Positions 1 to 12,094 of a stretch of DNA of 64,000 nucleotides are shown in pieces (position 1 is the first letter of the stretch; each line of letters begins with the position of its first letter). A program made the position numbers and the translations under genes. A model generated the notes under the pieces. It did not search any database and was not told the origin of the DNA. It saw only the letters and a program-made list of their open reading frames with translations. The stretch is from the NCBI GenBank assembly GCA_034509425.1, contig JAVTVJ010001234.1, positions 310,001 to 374,000 of the forward strand. The letters are read 5' to 3'. Source of the DNA: Eopsaltria australis. Taxonomy: Eukaryota > Chordata > Aves > Passeriformes > Petroicidae.

Positions 1-69
1 TTATCATTTTTATGGAATGAGTGTCAATTAGAATCGAAATTCCAAACATTCTTTTGGAATCACAGGTGC

Positions 70-190
70 AGTCAGGCAGAATTGTCCAGGTTGGGCAGGT
101 GGGAGGTGTCCCAAAAATAGGAATGAGATGGGATTTAAGGTCCCTCCCCACCCAAAGCAGTCCAGGATTCTGGGATTTCCTGGGATTCTA
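70..190 (+). mobile_element. CR1 LINE 3' tail fragment
   Basis: Plus-strand text resembles the CR1 3' end (GGGATTTAAGGTCCCTCCC followed by an ATTCTGGGATT-like terminal repeat). It is 5'-truncated, as most CR1 copies are. Confidence 0.6.
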
Positions 191-399
191 CATCCAGAAG
201 TACAAATGAGTTCAGATAAAGTGAAAGCCAAGACAGAGATGCAGGACCCACCTGACACTGGGAATGTGACTGTGAGCTCCTCAGGTGAGTGATGGCTTCA
301 TGGAAGAGAAACTGAACAATTGAACGGTTCCTGCAGGGAGTGTGCAACCCATCCATGAAAATCAGGGATCACCATCTCCATGTCAACAGCACATCAACA

Positions 400-480
400 G
401 TGCCACTCCCTGCTGTCCTGCTGTCCCACTGTCCTGCTGTCCCACTGTCCCTGCTGTCCCTACTGTCCCTGCTCCAGCTG
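400..480. repeat. Degenerate CTGTCC(C/T) short tandem repeat
   Basis: Seven or eight 9-10 bp units of the form CTGCTGTCC / CCACTGTCC. No function is apparent. Confidence 0.7.
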
Positions 481-3400
481 CTCCTTTTTGTTTCATCAAG
501 CCACTGAGATTTTGAATCCCAAAGATGCAGATTTCATTTTCAACACCAATAATTAATTTGGTGCTGATCACCCAGATCACCTCACGAATGCACACTGCAT
601 CCAAAATACACCAGAGGTGCCAAAAGGAATTCCTTTATCCTATTTTTCCCCACAAATTCCAATTCTTTTGGCATTCCCAGTGCACCATTCCACAACATGC
701 CCAAACTTGGGATGTTTCTTTACTCCTGCTCTTCCATCCAGGCACAAAAACTCTGCCAAACATCTGCATGGAACCTGCTGGCTGTCAATTTGCTGCTCCT
801 GAGTTTGGGAATGCTGGATTATCTCAGGATCAGCCTGGGGAGCAGCTTCTCCTTGGTTCCACTCTTTAACCGAGTGGCCTGCAAAGAAACAGTAAAAAGG
901 TGGGAGAGTTCAGAGCTGTAACTCCCAAAGTAACTCCTGCAAGGAAATCATGACAGGCCTCTGCTGTCACGGGCTATTTTGGGACCTGTGGTGTCTGCAG
1001 CAGAATCTCAAACCTTTGTTGCCCCATGCATCATCAGCAGATCTGTGTGGTTGTGTTTATAGAGAGCAAAGGAAAAGAAAGGGTAAATATTAAAATAAAC
1101 ACCACAAAGCAAAGCCAAGTTGTTGAATAATAACTGAGAGCAAAGGAAAATGAGATCAAACAAATACAATTCTCCTCAATAAATGGCCCAGATATTCACA
1201 GGGGAACCTCTGCACCACTTCTCTCCTCAATCGATGCTCTCCCTGCTTTAATTCACTATTTAATTCACCATTCTTCCCACACAGGCTTTATTTTTCCTCA
1301 TTCAGCTTCAAATTTAGTCATTACTTATTGGCACCAAGTGCATTTTGGCAATTTTACTATTAAAAAACATCCAAGTGTTCCTTGGATCCCTGGCAAAAGC
1401 AGCTCCAGCCCCACATTCCTACCAGGAGGATTTTTATTGGCCAGCCCACGAATGTGCTGCAGATGGGAATTCCAAATCTTCCTGTCTCCGATTCCCTAAA
1501 AGCACCAATCTTCCAGGAATTGGAAACTGATGGTGAGAATTCACAGGGAATTATAAAACAGGGAGATCATAATGCTGGGGATGAAAATATTCTATAGGGT
1601 AAATCCATACATCTCTATTACTGCTCCTTGGATCTGGACAATTACAAACCTGGAGGAAATTTGCTGTGATTAACTGAGGAGCTGGGATGGGACCAGTTTG
1701 TTTGGAGAAGAGAAACCAGTCCATGATTTCTCCCTGCCAGCAGAGCCCGGAATTTCCAGCACCCCCACAATATTCTGTCCTTAAAAACTTGTTGCACATG
1801 GAAAAATCTTGTCTAATATGGAAAATTGGCCTAAAGGAGGAGCAAGACAAACATTCCCCCAAAAAAATTTATGAGGCTTTCAAACGTTCTGCAGTTCAGT
1901 TAGAAAAGGTTTCCATAGGAACTGTCACCCAAAGTGCTGTGCCTGAATTCTCCACATTCACAGGGAAAAAAAAAATCCCCTCCCCTTCCTGTTTTCCAGG
2001 TTCCCTGGCTGATGTTTTTGGCCTTATGGAGATTTTCTTGATCCAGCTGCAATAAAAATAAACTCATTATTAAGGAGGTTGTTATTATTATTTTGCAGCA
2101 ATTAGATCATGGTAATTACTCCACCTTTAATCCTGCATGTGATTTGCATGAATTATGCCAAGAGAAGGGATGGTGGGAGCGGCTTCGTGGGTGTCAGGAT
2201 GCTGGAGGAGTGAATAGAAGGATATTAAACTCCTTGACTGCATTCCCGGTTTCCTGTTGCATTCCCAGTTTCCTGCCAGCCCATCTCAGGGTGTCTGCCC
2301 CATTTCATTACCTCCCTGCAGTGGAAGAGTTTGAAAACTGGAAAAATCCATCAGTGCTGGCCAAAGTGGAAATCCTTGGCAGTCTGATGGTTCAAGTGGA
2401 TTTAAGGGAAGATCACCGGCTCTGCCAGGCCCTTGGCTGCCCACTCCTCTTCCTGCACGATTTTTCCTGCAAAGTGCAGTGAGAAGTGCTGACTTGGCAG
2501 TTTTGGGGGCTGTTCCCTTTATCCATGGGGTTGTGCCAGTGCCAGGGGGAGGTAAAGGAAGGATTCCTTCTGCCCCGTGCCCCTGCTGTCACTGCTGCTG
2601 TCCCAGCACAGGGACTCACTCAGGCTGTGCTGAACTGGACTTGCCAGTGCCAGCTCCAAAAACCAGAGCAAACCAGGACTGCTCCTTGCCAGGGCAGCTC
2701 CCAGCACAGGAACCAGCCCAGGGATCGTTTTTTCCACAGCATTTCCAAGAGGCCTCTCTGTGAGCTGAAGAAAACCTCCAGATCCAAGACGAGTTCTGCC
2801 TCTGCCATCCCATTCCTGCTCCTCTGCTGTTCCCAGGGGATCTCAGCGATCCCATGGGATCCTCTCCTGAGGAGGAACCAGCAGAGCTCCTGAGCAGGGG
2901 CTGGCACTGCCCCAGCTGTGGCTGGCACCTCACTAACGAGGCAGGGCTTGGAGAACTTCACTCTTGGGCTGCAGTGTCCAAATTCCACTGCAGCCTTGGC
3001 TCCTGGATCCCCGGCCCTTCTGGGCCAAGGTCCTTCCGTGCTCAGCTCAGAGCACAGAGCACAAAATCATCACCTCTCATCAGCCCCAGGGCTGCCAGTC
3101 AGGAATATGAAATATTCCATGGCACTGCTGTTCCTTTTTCCCTGTTAGGCTCCCTGGCAGAGGGAGGTTTGTACAGCAAAACAATCCAATGGTTCCCGAG
3201 TTAAGTGCTGCAGGAATTAATATTCCAAACATCGCCGAGAGCCCGGTGCAGGCTCCTTTCAAAGTCCCAGCCATAGCTGGGAATCTCTTTTACAAACAAC
3301 TGAAATGGGCAGCCAAGAGCTGGGAACGCTGCAAATTAATCTTGGAGCTGGCCAAGAGCCTCTTGGATTACCTGCACTCCCTCACATCCAGGACTTTTGC

Positions 3401-5144
3401 ATCCCGGTTTTTTCTCCTTTTCCATATTTGCTGCCAGCTCACTCCCATAGTTTTCCCCTCTGACAAATCTACTTTCTGTCCTCTTGCCCATTTCTGGGTC
3501 ACTTCACAGAATAAAGCCTTTGAGAGATCTCCCTTTGCCCAGTTATAGTCACAAGTCCTGCTGCATGTGAACATCCCCTGAATTCCCATCCATCCTCCCT
3601 TCCCTGCCCTTGCCAAGGGCAAGGATAAAGATAATATTTCGTGGCTGAAGTGGCCTTATAAAATGTTGATGGGTAAATTGTACCAGGCTTTGCAAACAAC
3701 ACTTTTTTAGCCAGGCAATAGCATAAATAATTTTTTAAAAACAACCTTAATGCATTTTCAATCAATATATTCTGCTTCTCCTGGTTCCTTGGCTATAGGA
3801 AAAATCCATACACTTGGCAGATCCCAAACACTCCGAGCATCGAGTCCATTTGACATTAATGAGCACAAACTAAAGGCAATGCTCATTTTCCTTTTAAAAG
3901 AACCATTTTTGTTGGGAGAACGAAAGAAAACCTACAGGAAATTAACACAACTACGTAGGAAAAATGAAAGAAGTAGAAAATCAATGGCCATAAAACCTTA
4001 TCAGTTCTAGGGAAGGAGGATCCAGGGTTTAACTGCTCCTTTTATGATCCTGCTCCTCAGTCAACACAGTAAAATAATGATGGGGAGGGGAGGCCATGGC
4101 AGAACTCAGGCAATAAAAATGAAGCTCTTTATAAACCCCAATCCCATCCATTATCAGCAGCGTTATCTCTCCCAGCATCCCATTTATTCCTGCTGGGACA
4201 AGGTCGGTGTCAGCACTGCAAGCTGGGATTTGCACACCTGGAAATCAGAGTTTTCCCTGGAATTGCTTTTTACCAGCAAGAGCTCGGGCTCTTCCCATCA
4301 CTTTGAGTGAAGCAGGGCTGTGCAGACCCCTCAAACCAAGAACAATTTCAATGTCCCAGAAAAAACTGATGAAGCAGCAGCAGCGAGGAGAAGCTCCTGC
4401 AAAGCTTTCAAGGCAAAAGCAGAAGGGGTTTGACTGCTGGGACTTGCAGGAGCTGTTCCAGGAGGTTCTGGAAGCTGCTGTTCCTGGCAGAGCTGCAAGA
4501 GAACCCTGCAAGCACCTTCTGCTGCCATGGGAGGTGAGGAACCCCCAAAAAACCTCTCCCCTGAAATAATGCTGCAGTTCAAGTAATGAACATGACGAGT
4601 TTTCCCAATGTACGTGGTAATTGATGATATTTCTGATACCATTTATCACTAATTATTTGTCCCACGGTATCCAAGCACCAGCAGGGCTCTGGATTCCAAA
4701 CTGGAAATGAATCCCAGCCCGGGCATCAGCTGCAGGCTCTGGGAGCACAAAGCCCAGGCTCAGGGGATTCCTGCCCTGCCTGCTCAGCAAAAAGCCTCCC
4801 CCTAATCCTGCACCAACACAGCACAGCAGCAAAGCCAGAGCCACTGAGGCTTCAGGAGAGGATCAGGAGAATCAAACCCTTCCATTATTGGATTTGGGGA
4901 CTCCAAGCAGTGGCTGACCACTTCCAGAAATGGCATTTCCCAACTGATGACCAACAAGCTAAAAAAAAAGGCTTTAAAACTTCCATCAGTACTGTCGTTG
5001 ATATTTTAAGTTTAGATCTCTCAAGGTTGTTGATAAAACTGGAGGAACTGAAAGGAATTTTCTGTCCTGTTCAGCCAGAGGAGGAAACTGAGGCAGAATC
5101 ATTTCAGTGCAGCCGCTTCTCCACAGATCTATACTTATATACAG

Positions 5145-5150
5145 TTTATT
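5145..5150 (-). promoter_or_regulatory. Candidate poly(A) signal for CACHD1
   Basis: AATAAA on the minus strand (TTTATT on plus) at the end of an AT-rich stretch, with a GT-containing segment (TCTGTGG) about 25 bases downstream. Alternative AATAAA hexamers at 5562-5567 and 5648-5653 could be used instead. Confidence 0.35.
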
Positions 5151-6429
5151 TCACTAGAGATTTTAATTTTATACATAGTATAAAGGGGTATCCTGGTATC
5201 ACACATAGAGTTATTTTACTGTACTGTTTAAGAACCAATTTTTTACATAATACAGTAATTAAGTACCATATTAATTAAAACAAGTGATTTTTTTTTTTTA
5301 AAAAAACCCTACATATAAATGGATGTTTATCATATGCACAGTGCAAGAACAGCTTGATATCATTGTGATCACAAAGTGTGAATCTAAAATACAACACTGT
5401 GATTGAAAACTAATTGATAATTACGATGCCCTGTGTTGTAGGCATTGATTAATCCTTGTTTCAATTACCAAGCAAGGTTAAAATTCCAGACAAACAGCAG
5501 CAGCTTCTCATTATGGTTTCAAGGTTTCTTCCACAGTCAGCCAAGTTTTACAGAACACTGGTTTATTCCCTACTTGTGGTCTAAGGAAACAGAAGAATGG
5601 CACAGATTCCATCTGGGATTATCTGGTAACTAATGCTAAAGAAATTCTTTATTACTTCCACACAGGAATCCTTTAAGGATGAGCGAAGAGATAAAGTTGG
5701 AGAGGTTTCTGGGCAGAATTCTCCCAATTTTAGTTAACAGAGTACAAGATCTCTCCTCTGCAAATAGGAAGACAATACTGGAGTAGAAATCAGGCTGGGG
5801 TATTTACAGGGAACAAGTGTGGAAAAGAAAGCAATCCTGTTGTAAACAGCGAGGCAGAGAGGGCTTCTTCATTTTCCCTTTGCAGAGTGGGGCACTGGAG
5901 GAAGCTCAGCTCCTCAGGAACTCCTCTTTTCCTGGGAAGAGCCACGTCCCCAGCACAGAATGCACGTGGTACTCGTTGAGAATCCCAAACAGGTTTTCTC
6001 CCCTCCCTCCCCCCAAGGTTTCAAGTTCAATAAATAGTAGAAAAATAATCCTTTACTTAAAAATCTTGAGATGCATTGTCCCAGGTCCTGCACAGCTTCC
6101 ACCTGCAGGGAAGCCAGCAGCCTCCCCTGCTCTGCCTGGCACTTCTGGGCTCTCCAGCTGCAGATTCCTGCTCTTCCAGTTAAGGAAACCAAATCATCTC
6201 TGGCTCTTTAAGCTCCCTCTCTCCTCTTGGCTCAGCACAACAAACTCCAGCTGCTGGATAAACTCCCATCCCTGTTCCTGGAGGTCTCACGTGCTCCATG
6301 TGTCTCCATGTTGTGGCAGGTCCATTCATCAAGCACGTCTCCAGGCCAGAGCCAACCTTACATCTGTGAAAATGCAAAGCTCTGAGGCCTCACTTTGGTG
6401 GGGAAGCCCGTGAGGCTGTCCCTGGGCAG

Positions 6430-7434
6430 CAGCACGGTCCCTGTGGCTCCAGAGTGGCATCTGTGGTGTCCTCAGCACTCGGTGCCAGCAGCCTGCAGGT
6501 GCTGTGGTGTCCTCAGTGTCACAGCCTGCAGGAGGTGGCCATGGTGTCCTCAGCACTCACCATCTATGGTGTGCAGAGTGACAGCAGCCTGCAGGAGGTG
6601 GCTGTGATGTCCTCAGTGCCACAGCCTGCAGGTGGTGGCCGCGGTGTCCTCAGCATTTGGTGACAGCAGTCTGCAGGTGGTGGCCGCAGTGTCCTCAGTG
6701 TCCCAGCCTGCAGGAGGTGGCTGTGGTGTCCCCAGTGTCCCAGCCTGCAGGAGGTGCCTGTGGTGTCCATGCTGTCCCAGCCTGCAGGAGGTGCCTGTGG
6801 TGTCCCCAGTGTCCCAGCCTGCAGGAGGTGCCCGCGGTGTCCCCAGTGTCCCAGCCGGCAGGTGGTGGCTATGATATCCTCAGTGTCCCAGCCTGCAGGA
6901 GGTGGCTGTGGTGTCCATGCTGTCCCCGCCTGCAGGAGGTGGCTGTGGTGTCCCCAGTGTCCCAGCCTGCAGGAGGTGGCTGTGGTGTCCATGCTGTCCC
7001 AGCCTGCAGGAGGTGGCTGCAGTGTCCATGCTGTCCCAGCCTGCAGGAGGTGGCTGAGGTGTCCATGCTGTCCCCGCCTGCAGGAGGTGGCTGCAGTGTC
7101 CATGGTGTCCCAGCCTGCAGGAGGTGGCCGTGGTGTCCCCAGTGTCCCAGCCTGCAGGAGGTGGCCGTGGTGTCCATGGTGTCCCAGCCTGCAGGAGGTG
7201 GCTGCAGTGTCCATGCTGTCCCAGCCTGCAGGAGGTGGCCGTGGTGTCCCCAGTGTCCCAGCCTGCAGGAGGTGCCTGTGGTGTCCATGCTGTCCCAGCC
7301 TGCAGGAGGTGGCCGTGGTGTCCATGCTGTCCCAGCCTGCAGGAGGTGGCCGTGGTGTCCCCAGTGTCCCAGCCTGCAGGAGGTGGCCGTGGTGTCCATG
7401 CTGTCCCAGCCTGCAGGAGGTGGCCGCGGTGTCC
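6430..7434. repeat. 37-bp minisatellite derived from CACHD1 coding end
   Basis: About 20 copies of a 37-bp unit (core CCTGCAGGAGGTGG) run in perfect register from 6707 to 7446, with no indel between copies. Older, irregular copies at about 6430-6706 keep longer pieces of the coding end. The core matches the exon W24 sequence at 7473-7490. All six frames stay open in parts of the array, which makes long spurious ORFs. Confidence 0.95.
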
Positions 7435-7673
7435 TCAGCACTCGGCATCCACGGTGTGCACGGTGACAGCGGCCTGCAGGTGGTGGCTGTGGTGCAGGGT
7501 GGGGTGGTGCAGTCGGTAGTGGTGGAATTTGTGGCTCAGCAGCGCTGCCGTCTGCGGGGGCGTGTCCAGCTCCAGGTCCTCGTCGTGGGTCCCCACGTCC
7601 ACCCCGGCCGAGAGGGGGTCGTTGTTGCAGGGGGGGTTCTCGCTGTCCTCCTGAGGGCTCATGGTGCTGTAGC
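7435..7673 (-). CDS. CACHD1: CACHD1 exon W24 (C-terminus and stop)
   Basis: The terminal coding exon encodes YSTMSPQEDSENPPCNNDPL, the acidic VDVGTHDEDLELDTPPQ segment, and a His-rich end HHYRLHHPTLHHSHHLQAAV finishing TVHTVDAEC. The stop TGA is at 7435-7437. The C-terminus matches my memory of mammalian CACHD1, indicating strong conservation of the His-rich tail. The acceptor is TCCCCAG/GC. A minisatellite derived from the end of this exon begins directly after the stop. Confidence 0.96.
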
Positions 7674-7740
7674 CTGGGGATGGACAGCACAGTGAGGAGC
7701 AGCAAGGCTGGGGGCTCAGAGCCCTTGGAATCAACACTGG

Positions 7741-8125
7741 GTGCTTAGAGAGGAAATAAAACTGTTTTCTTACTAGAACAAACCCCAACAAACTCATCCT
7801 CCCCTCTATAACAGATCCCATTCCCTGGCACTCAGAATTCCCAGGGCTGGCTGGGCACCTTCATGGAATCACAGAGTGCTTAAAAAGGGTGGAAAAGAAT
7901 TTTCTTTAGTTAACAGAACAAAAACCCAACAAACTCATCCTCTCCCATAAATCCATACTGGATCCCTTTCCCTGGCACTCAGAATTCCCAGGGCTGGCTG
8001 GGCACCTTCAGGGAATCACACACACAGTGCTTATAAAGGGTAGAAAACAATTTTCTTTAATTAACAGAACAAATCCTAAAAAACTCATCCTTTCCTGTAA
8101 ATCCATGCTGGATCCCTTTCCCTGC
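7741..8125. repeat. Three tandem copies of a 136-153 bp unit
   Basis: GTGCTTA recurs at about 7741, 7877 and 8030. Each is followed by a similar T-rich block, a CAAACTCATCCT-like block and GATCCCTTTCCCTGGCA; the first two copies share a long identical CAGGGCTGGCTGGGCACC segment. It lies 70 bp into the intron before exon W24. Confidence 0.8.
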
Positions 8126-9150
8126 CACCATCTTTGGTTCAAAGCTTTGGGGTTTGTGGTTTGTGCCACCCCAAGGAGTAACAACACCCACGTGTTCAAC
8201 AGTTTGTGACAGAATTGCTGGCACTGATTTCAACCCAAAACATGAAAGACAACACCCCTAAAAAAATCTGTTAAGATATAACCTGGATTTATCCAAACCA
8301 GCTGTTCCCACTCAGACCAGGCTGCAGGGCAAACAACAACTCCCCCTCAGCATTTCTAAATGTAAAACCAAATGAAATTTAAAAGGAAAAAGATTTTGCT
8401 TTAAGTGGGAACAAATCCTTCTCAAAAAACAAGGACAAAAGGCTGGGAACCACTGGTGCTCCTGAGCATCCTGGTCAGGTTTTCAGCTGGAGACACCTAA
8501 AAGGAGGGGAGTAAAACCAGGAGCTGATTCCCCAAAGCTGCCTCCCATTGCCCATGCTCTGAGTCACGGCTCGGAGCTGGCACCGAGGAACTGGGGAAGA
8601 AGCCTGGGCAGCCCTTTGAGGAAGATGGAATTACAGAAACTAAAAATAGCAGTGCACATTCCAGATGGAGGTAGACAGCTCCCCTGCTAGCCCAGGATGA
8701 CTAAAAGATGGGAAGGATTTGCTGGGACTGCAACAAAAGGAGCAAAGGGAGCTTTAATCTGGCAAATCTGCCTCAGCACAGGTAATCTCACCCCAAATCC
8801 AGGGTAATTCCTCCTAGAGCAAGATTGTCTGGGAGACATCTGTTCATCCCCGTTCCAAGGTCTGGCCTTTGGGTTTGCTGTCCCAATTCCATTAGTGCAG
8901 GCAGTGTCTCAGTGCTGGGCTGGGTCTGCTGGAGGGTCCCCAGCCCTGCAGAGCTGACAGCTTGCAGACTGCCTTGTCTAGCCCCCCTCCTCTTCATTTC
9001 CTAATCAATTAAGCCTCCTCATGAGTCAACAGCATGGCACCCTTCTAGCAGCTTTCCAGATTTAAGGAGATTGAGTCTCAGGGCAGGGGAGGCACATCCC
9101 AACCCCCTGAGCCTGATGGTGCCCAGCATTTCCTTAAAGGTGCTGGAAGA

Positions 9151-9520
9151 TGCCAGAATCCCACAATGGTTTGGGTTGAAAGGGACATTAAAGATGATCC
9201 CATTCCACCCCTGCCTTGGCAGGGACACCTTTCACTGTCCCAGGCTGCTCCAGCCTGGCCTTGGGCACTGCCAGGGATCCAGGGGCAGCCACAGCAAAGC
9301 TGGGAATTCCAGCCCAGCCCCTCCCCACCCTCCCAGGGAACAATTCCTGCCCAATCTCCCATCCATCGCTGCCCTCTGGCACTGGGATCCATTCCCTGTG
9401 TCCTGTCCCTCCAGGCCTTGTCCCCAGTCCCTCTCCAGCTCTCCTGGAGCCCCTTCAGGCCCTGCAAGGGGCTCTGAGCTCTGCCTGGAGCCTTCTCCTC
9501 TCCAGGTGAGCACCCCCAGT
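9151..9520 (-). mobile_element. CR1 LINE 3' fragment
   Basis: AATGGTTTGGGTTGAAAGGG followed by the CCACCCCTGCC...GGGACACC pattern is the reverse complement of the CR1 3' end. About 370 bp are preserved. A further, more diverged CR1-like stretch (ATTCCCTCTGTCCTGTCACTCC) continues at about 9595-9750. Confidence 0.8.
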
Positions 9521-9936
9521 ATCCAACTGATCCTTCCTCATAAATACTGAGGGCATCAGTGGCACAGAAATTTGCATTCCAAATTGACATCACAGAGAAT
9601 TCCTTTCTAACCTCTAACCTAACCCCACTCCCATTTCAGTGTGAATCCATTCCCTCTGTCCTGTCACTCCAGTTTTCTCTGGGGGAAGAACCTCCTCCTG
9701 ATCTCCAGCCATTCCCTGTGTCCTGTCCCTGTCACGGGGAGCAGAGGTCAGAGCCGTCCCTCGGGAGGATGCTGAGGATCTCAGAACAAACCAACTCAGA
9801 ACCATCCAACAGCAAAGCAAGAGGGAGCAAAGCTTTTAGTCTGGCTTTAGCTCTGGCTGCCGTATCTGCCAGGAACCAGACTCCTACAGGGAAAGGAGCC
9901 CCCCAGTGCTCCCAGAGTGCAGGGCCCAGCACTCAC

Positions 9937-10038
9937 CGTGGTCGCTCTCGGTGCCCGAGCGGCCCCAGTAGCGGCGCCGGCGCTCGGGGCTGTGCGCGTG
10001 GCGCTCGATCACCGCCGCGATGAACCGAGTGTTGCTGA
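9937..10038 (-). CDS. CACHD1: CACHD1 exon W23 (basic cytoplasmic segment)
   Basis: It encodes SNTRFIAAVIERHAHSPERR, then RRYWGRSGTESDH. The RRRR run is cytoplasmic, so it is unlikely to be a furin site. The exon is strongly CpG-rich. The acceptor is TCTCGCAG/TC and the donor CACG/GTGAGT. Confidence 0.96.
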
Positions 10039-10903
10039 CTGCGAGACACAAAACAGCCTCAGAGCAGGGCTGGCAGCACCCACCCCAACCTCTGCCCCAC
10101 AGGGTGCTCCCCAGCCTCAGGGAGGAGCAGAGCTGGCGTTTAAATGGGGAAGGGGGTAAGATCCGGCCTAACTCCTGCAGCTGGGCTGAGCCAGGGATGA
10201 GGATCCCATGAGGATCCCATGAGGATCCCATGGCAGCACTGCAGCTGACTCCAAAGGGAACAAAAAGGGACATGGAGAAGCAGTAGATGCAAACCATGAA
10301 GCTCAGAGGTGCTTGTTTTCCATCTTTGAGTGCTGACACAGCTTCAGATCTTGGGTATTGTTTTAGGGAGGGCCCAGGGCCAGGGATCCAGCCTGACACT
10401 GGAGCTCTCCTGGAGTTTGGGTGCACCAGCTCAACTTCCAGCACACCAGCATCATGGAAAGTGCCATTTTTATGGGATGGCAAAGAACTCCAGGCATCCC
10501 AAATCCATGCAAAGCAGATTTGCTGCCGTGTTTGCTGACCAAACTTGCCAGACTTGGCTTCTCCTTTCCAGGGCTGAACAAGGGGAAGAGTTTTCCATAC
10601 CCTGTGCTGTCACAGTGACCATCTTTAAGCTGATCAGAGCTGTTTCTGGAAGTGCTCATGACAGCGGGCTGTAAGGGGCAAAACTCCTCCACACCTAATG
10701 GAGAATTATCTTTTAGAAGTGAAAAATGTCATTTTTCAGCACGAGACTAAACTGGATGTTACAGTTTGAGTCAAAACACTGCTCTGTTATTTTCTATTGC
10801 TGGTCAGCACAGGGCCTCCTCACACATTCAAATCTAGGGTATTAAAAACCAAATGGCTGCTTTAATCTCCCAGTTTTTCACAGCACAGGGGTTTGGTACT
10901 CAC
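10039..10903. other. Intron between W22 and W23 (865 bp)
   Basis: Apart from the 11-bp triplicate, I see only unique sequence with no recognisable element. Confidence 0.8.
10195..10232. repeat. 11-bp triplicate (GAGGATCCCAT)
   Basis: Three perfect head-to-tail copies of GAGGATCCCAT in the intron between W22 and W23. Confidence 0.85.
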
Positions 10904-10981
10904 TGATTCCTCTGTCCTCGTGGCTGTCATCGTCCCTCTCGTCCCTGTCGTTCTCCAGGTTGGACATTCGCACGGACATCT
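10904..10981 (-). CDS. CACHD1: CACHD1 exon W22 (charged cytoplasmic segment)
   Basis: It encodes 25 complete residues: MSVRMSNLENDRDERDDDSH and EDRGI. It is highly acidic/charged cytoplasmic sequence immediately after the membrane-proximal tail. Codons are split at both ends (r999 Glu and r1025 Ile). The acceptor is TGTGCAG/AG and the donor ATCA/GTGAGT. Confidence 0.96.
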
Positions 10982-11221
10982 CTGCACACACAGAACACAC
11001 GTGGTGAGAGGAAAGCCCTGCACCATCTCACTGCCAGCTGGCACCCCAGAACAGAGGGGAAGCACTTTGTGTGACTGCTCTGAGCTGGGGGTGCTCATCT
11101 TCCAGCATGGGTGAGGCTGGGATAGCAGGGAAATGCCTCATCCCACCTGCCCCTGAAAGGGACTCAAAGATTTCAAACAGAGCTAGGGGATGATCAAATA
11201 CAGAGCTCTGATCACACTAAA

Positions 11222-11350
11222 ATTCCCAGAATGGTTTGGGTTGGAAAGGGCCTTAAAGCCCATCTTGTTCCACCCCTGCTGTGGGCAGGGACACTCCCAC
11301 AAGCCCTGTCCCAGTGGCCTGGGACACTTCCAGGGAGGTGTTCTCACCTC
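11222..11350 (-). mobile_element. CR1 LINE 3' fragment
   Basis: GAATGGTTTGGGTTGGAAAG followed by CCTTAAAGCCCATCTTGTTCC, the reverse complement of the CR1 3' end. It is about 130 bp long and 5'-truncated. Confidence 0.75.
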
Positions 11351-11665
11351 TGGGTCTTTATCTTTCTACCAGAATCCCTTCTCCCAGCACAGTTTTGCCT
11401 CTTAGACTTCAGTGGTTTCATCTCTCCATGCACAGACATTCCATGAGTATCACATGGACCAGGAAACACAAGTGAAAAAAGACATATCCCAAACCCACAG
11501 CAAAAACTGTGAAAACTTCACGGGGTGAAAATCGAGTCACTCCCAGCAGCTGCACAAAATAAACACACGATGGATCTGCTGGGCCGAGCTGCAGAGAGCT
11601 GGGATTAACGTCTGAGCTCTGGCAAAGCTCAGCTTATCTCCCTGTGGGTCTGGGCAGGCTCCCTG

Positions 11666-11667
<2 letters not shown>

Positions 11668-11698
<31 letters not shown>
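11668..11698. repeat. (CAG)10 trinucleotide repeat
   Basis: Ten uninterrupted CAG units on the plus strand (CTG in the CACHD1 sense direction) within the intron between W21 and W22. Not coding. Confidence 0.95.
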
Positions 11699-11890
11699 TC
11701 TGGCTGCACCCAGGAGAGGGCAGCAAGACACAGCCCCTGCGCCAGCCCGGCTCCCTGCAGACACGGAGTAGAACTGGCAACAAAACCAGGGCTGGGGAGA
11801 GCTTTGGGACTGCGTTTCCTGTGGGTTTTGTTGTGCTGCTGGTTGTTGTTTTTCATCCCCACGGTGTCACTCGGCCCCAGTTGAGCTCAC

Positions 11891-12052
11891 CCTGTGCAGC
11901 CAGCGGGGACATGTGCTGGTGGCTGCGGCGGTGGATCTGGTGCCGGTACGCGTACACGGCCAGCACCAGCACCATGATGCAGCCCATGATGCCTCCAGCC
12001 ACGGGGCCCACCGGGGCACTCTTGATCATGTTCAGGGTGATCACCTCATCCC
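11891..12052 (-). CDS. CACHD1: CACHD1 exon W21 (transmembrane helix)
   Basis: It encodes DEVITLNMIKSAPVGPVAGG, then IMGCIMVLVLAVYAYRHQIH and RRSHQHMSPLAAQ. About 22 hydrophobic residues (r959-r980) form one membrane span, followed by basic residues RHQIHRR as a stop-transfer signal. This makes the product a type I membrane protein and not a GPI-anchored one as in alpha2delta. The acceptor is GCTTTAG/GG and the donor CAGG/GTGAGC. Confidence 0.97.
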
Positions 12053-12094
12053 CTAAAGCACAAGGGACAAAGCAGAGGGAGAACCACGGCGTAA

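Larger units (their letters stand above)
1..5129. other. Intergenic DNA downstream of CACHD1
   Basis: No coding exon, RNA gene or CpG island is supported here. It holds a CR1 tail at 70-190, a short CTGTCC-rich simple repeat at 400-480 and otherwise unique sequence. In mammals the next gene past CACHD1 is RAVER2, but no RAVER2 exon was recognised in this part. Confidence 0.6.
5130..7434 (-). other. CACHD1: Probable CACHD1 3' UTR
   Basis: This is sequence following the CACHD1 stop with no other gene. It includes the 37-bp minisatellite and then ordinary sequence that becomes AT-rich toward 5150. Poly(A) signal candidates on the minus strand lie at 5648-5653, 5562-5567 and 5145-5150. The extent is inferred; only the first part can be considered UTR with confidence. 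Confidence 0.5.
7674..9936. other. Intron between W23 and W24 (2263 bp)
   Basis: It contains the triplicated 136-153 bp unit and a long CR1 tail. Unique sequence fills the rest; no exon-like ORF with splice sites was found. Confidence 0.8.
10982..11890. other. Intron between W21 and W22 (909 bp)
   Basis: It holds a CR1 tail and the (CAG)10 tract; otherwise unique. Confidence 0.8.

Noticed and set aside
1..5100. Exons of a downstream neighbour such as RAVER2
   Set aside because: I found no recognisable coding match, no CpG island and no plausible splice-bounded exon here.
6560..7700. Long ORFs of 269-313 codons on both strands
   Set aside because: They are translations of the 37-bp minisatellite, open in several frames at once; only the terminal CACHD1 frame is supported by splicing and family match.
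11668..11698. (CAG)10 as a polyglutamine coding tract
   Set aside because: It lies in an intron of CACHD1 on the opposite strand, with no exon boundaries around it.
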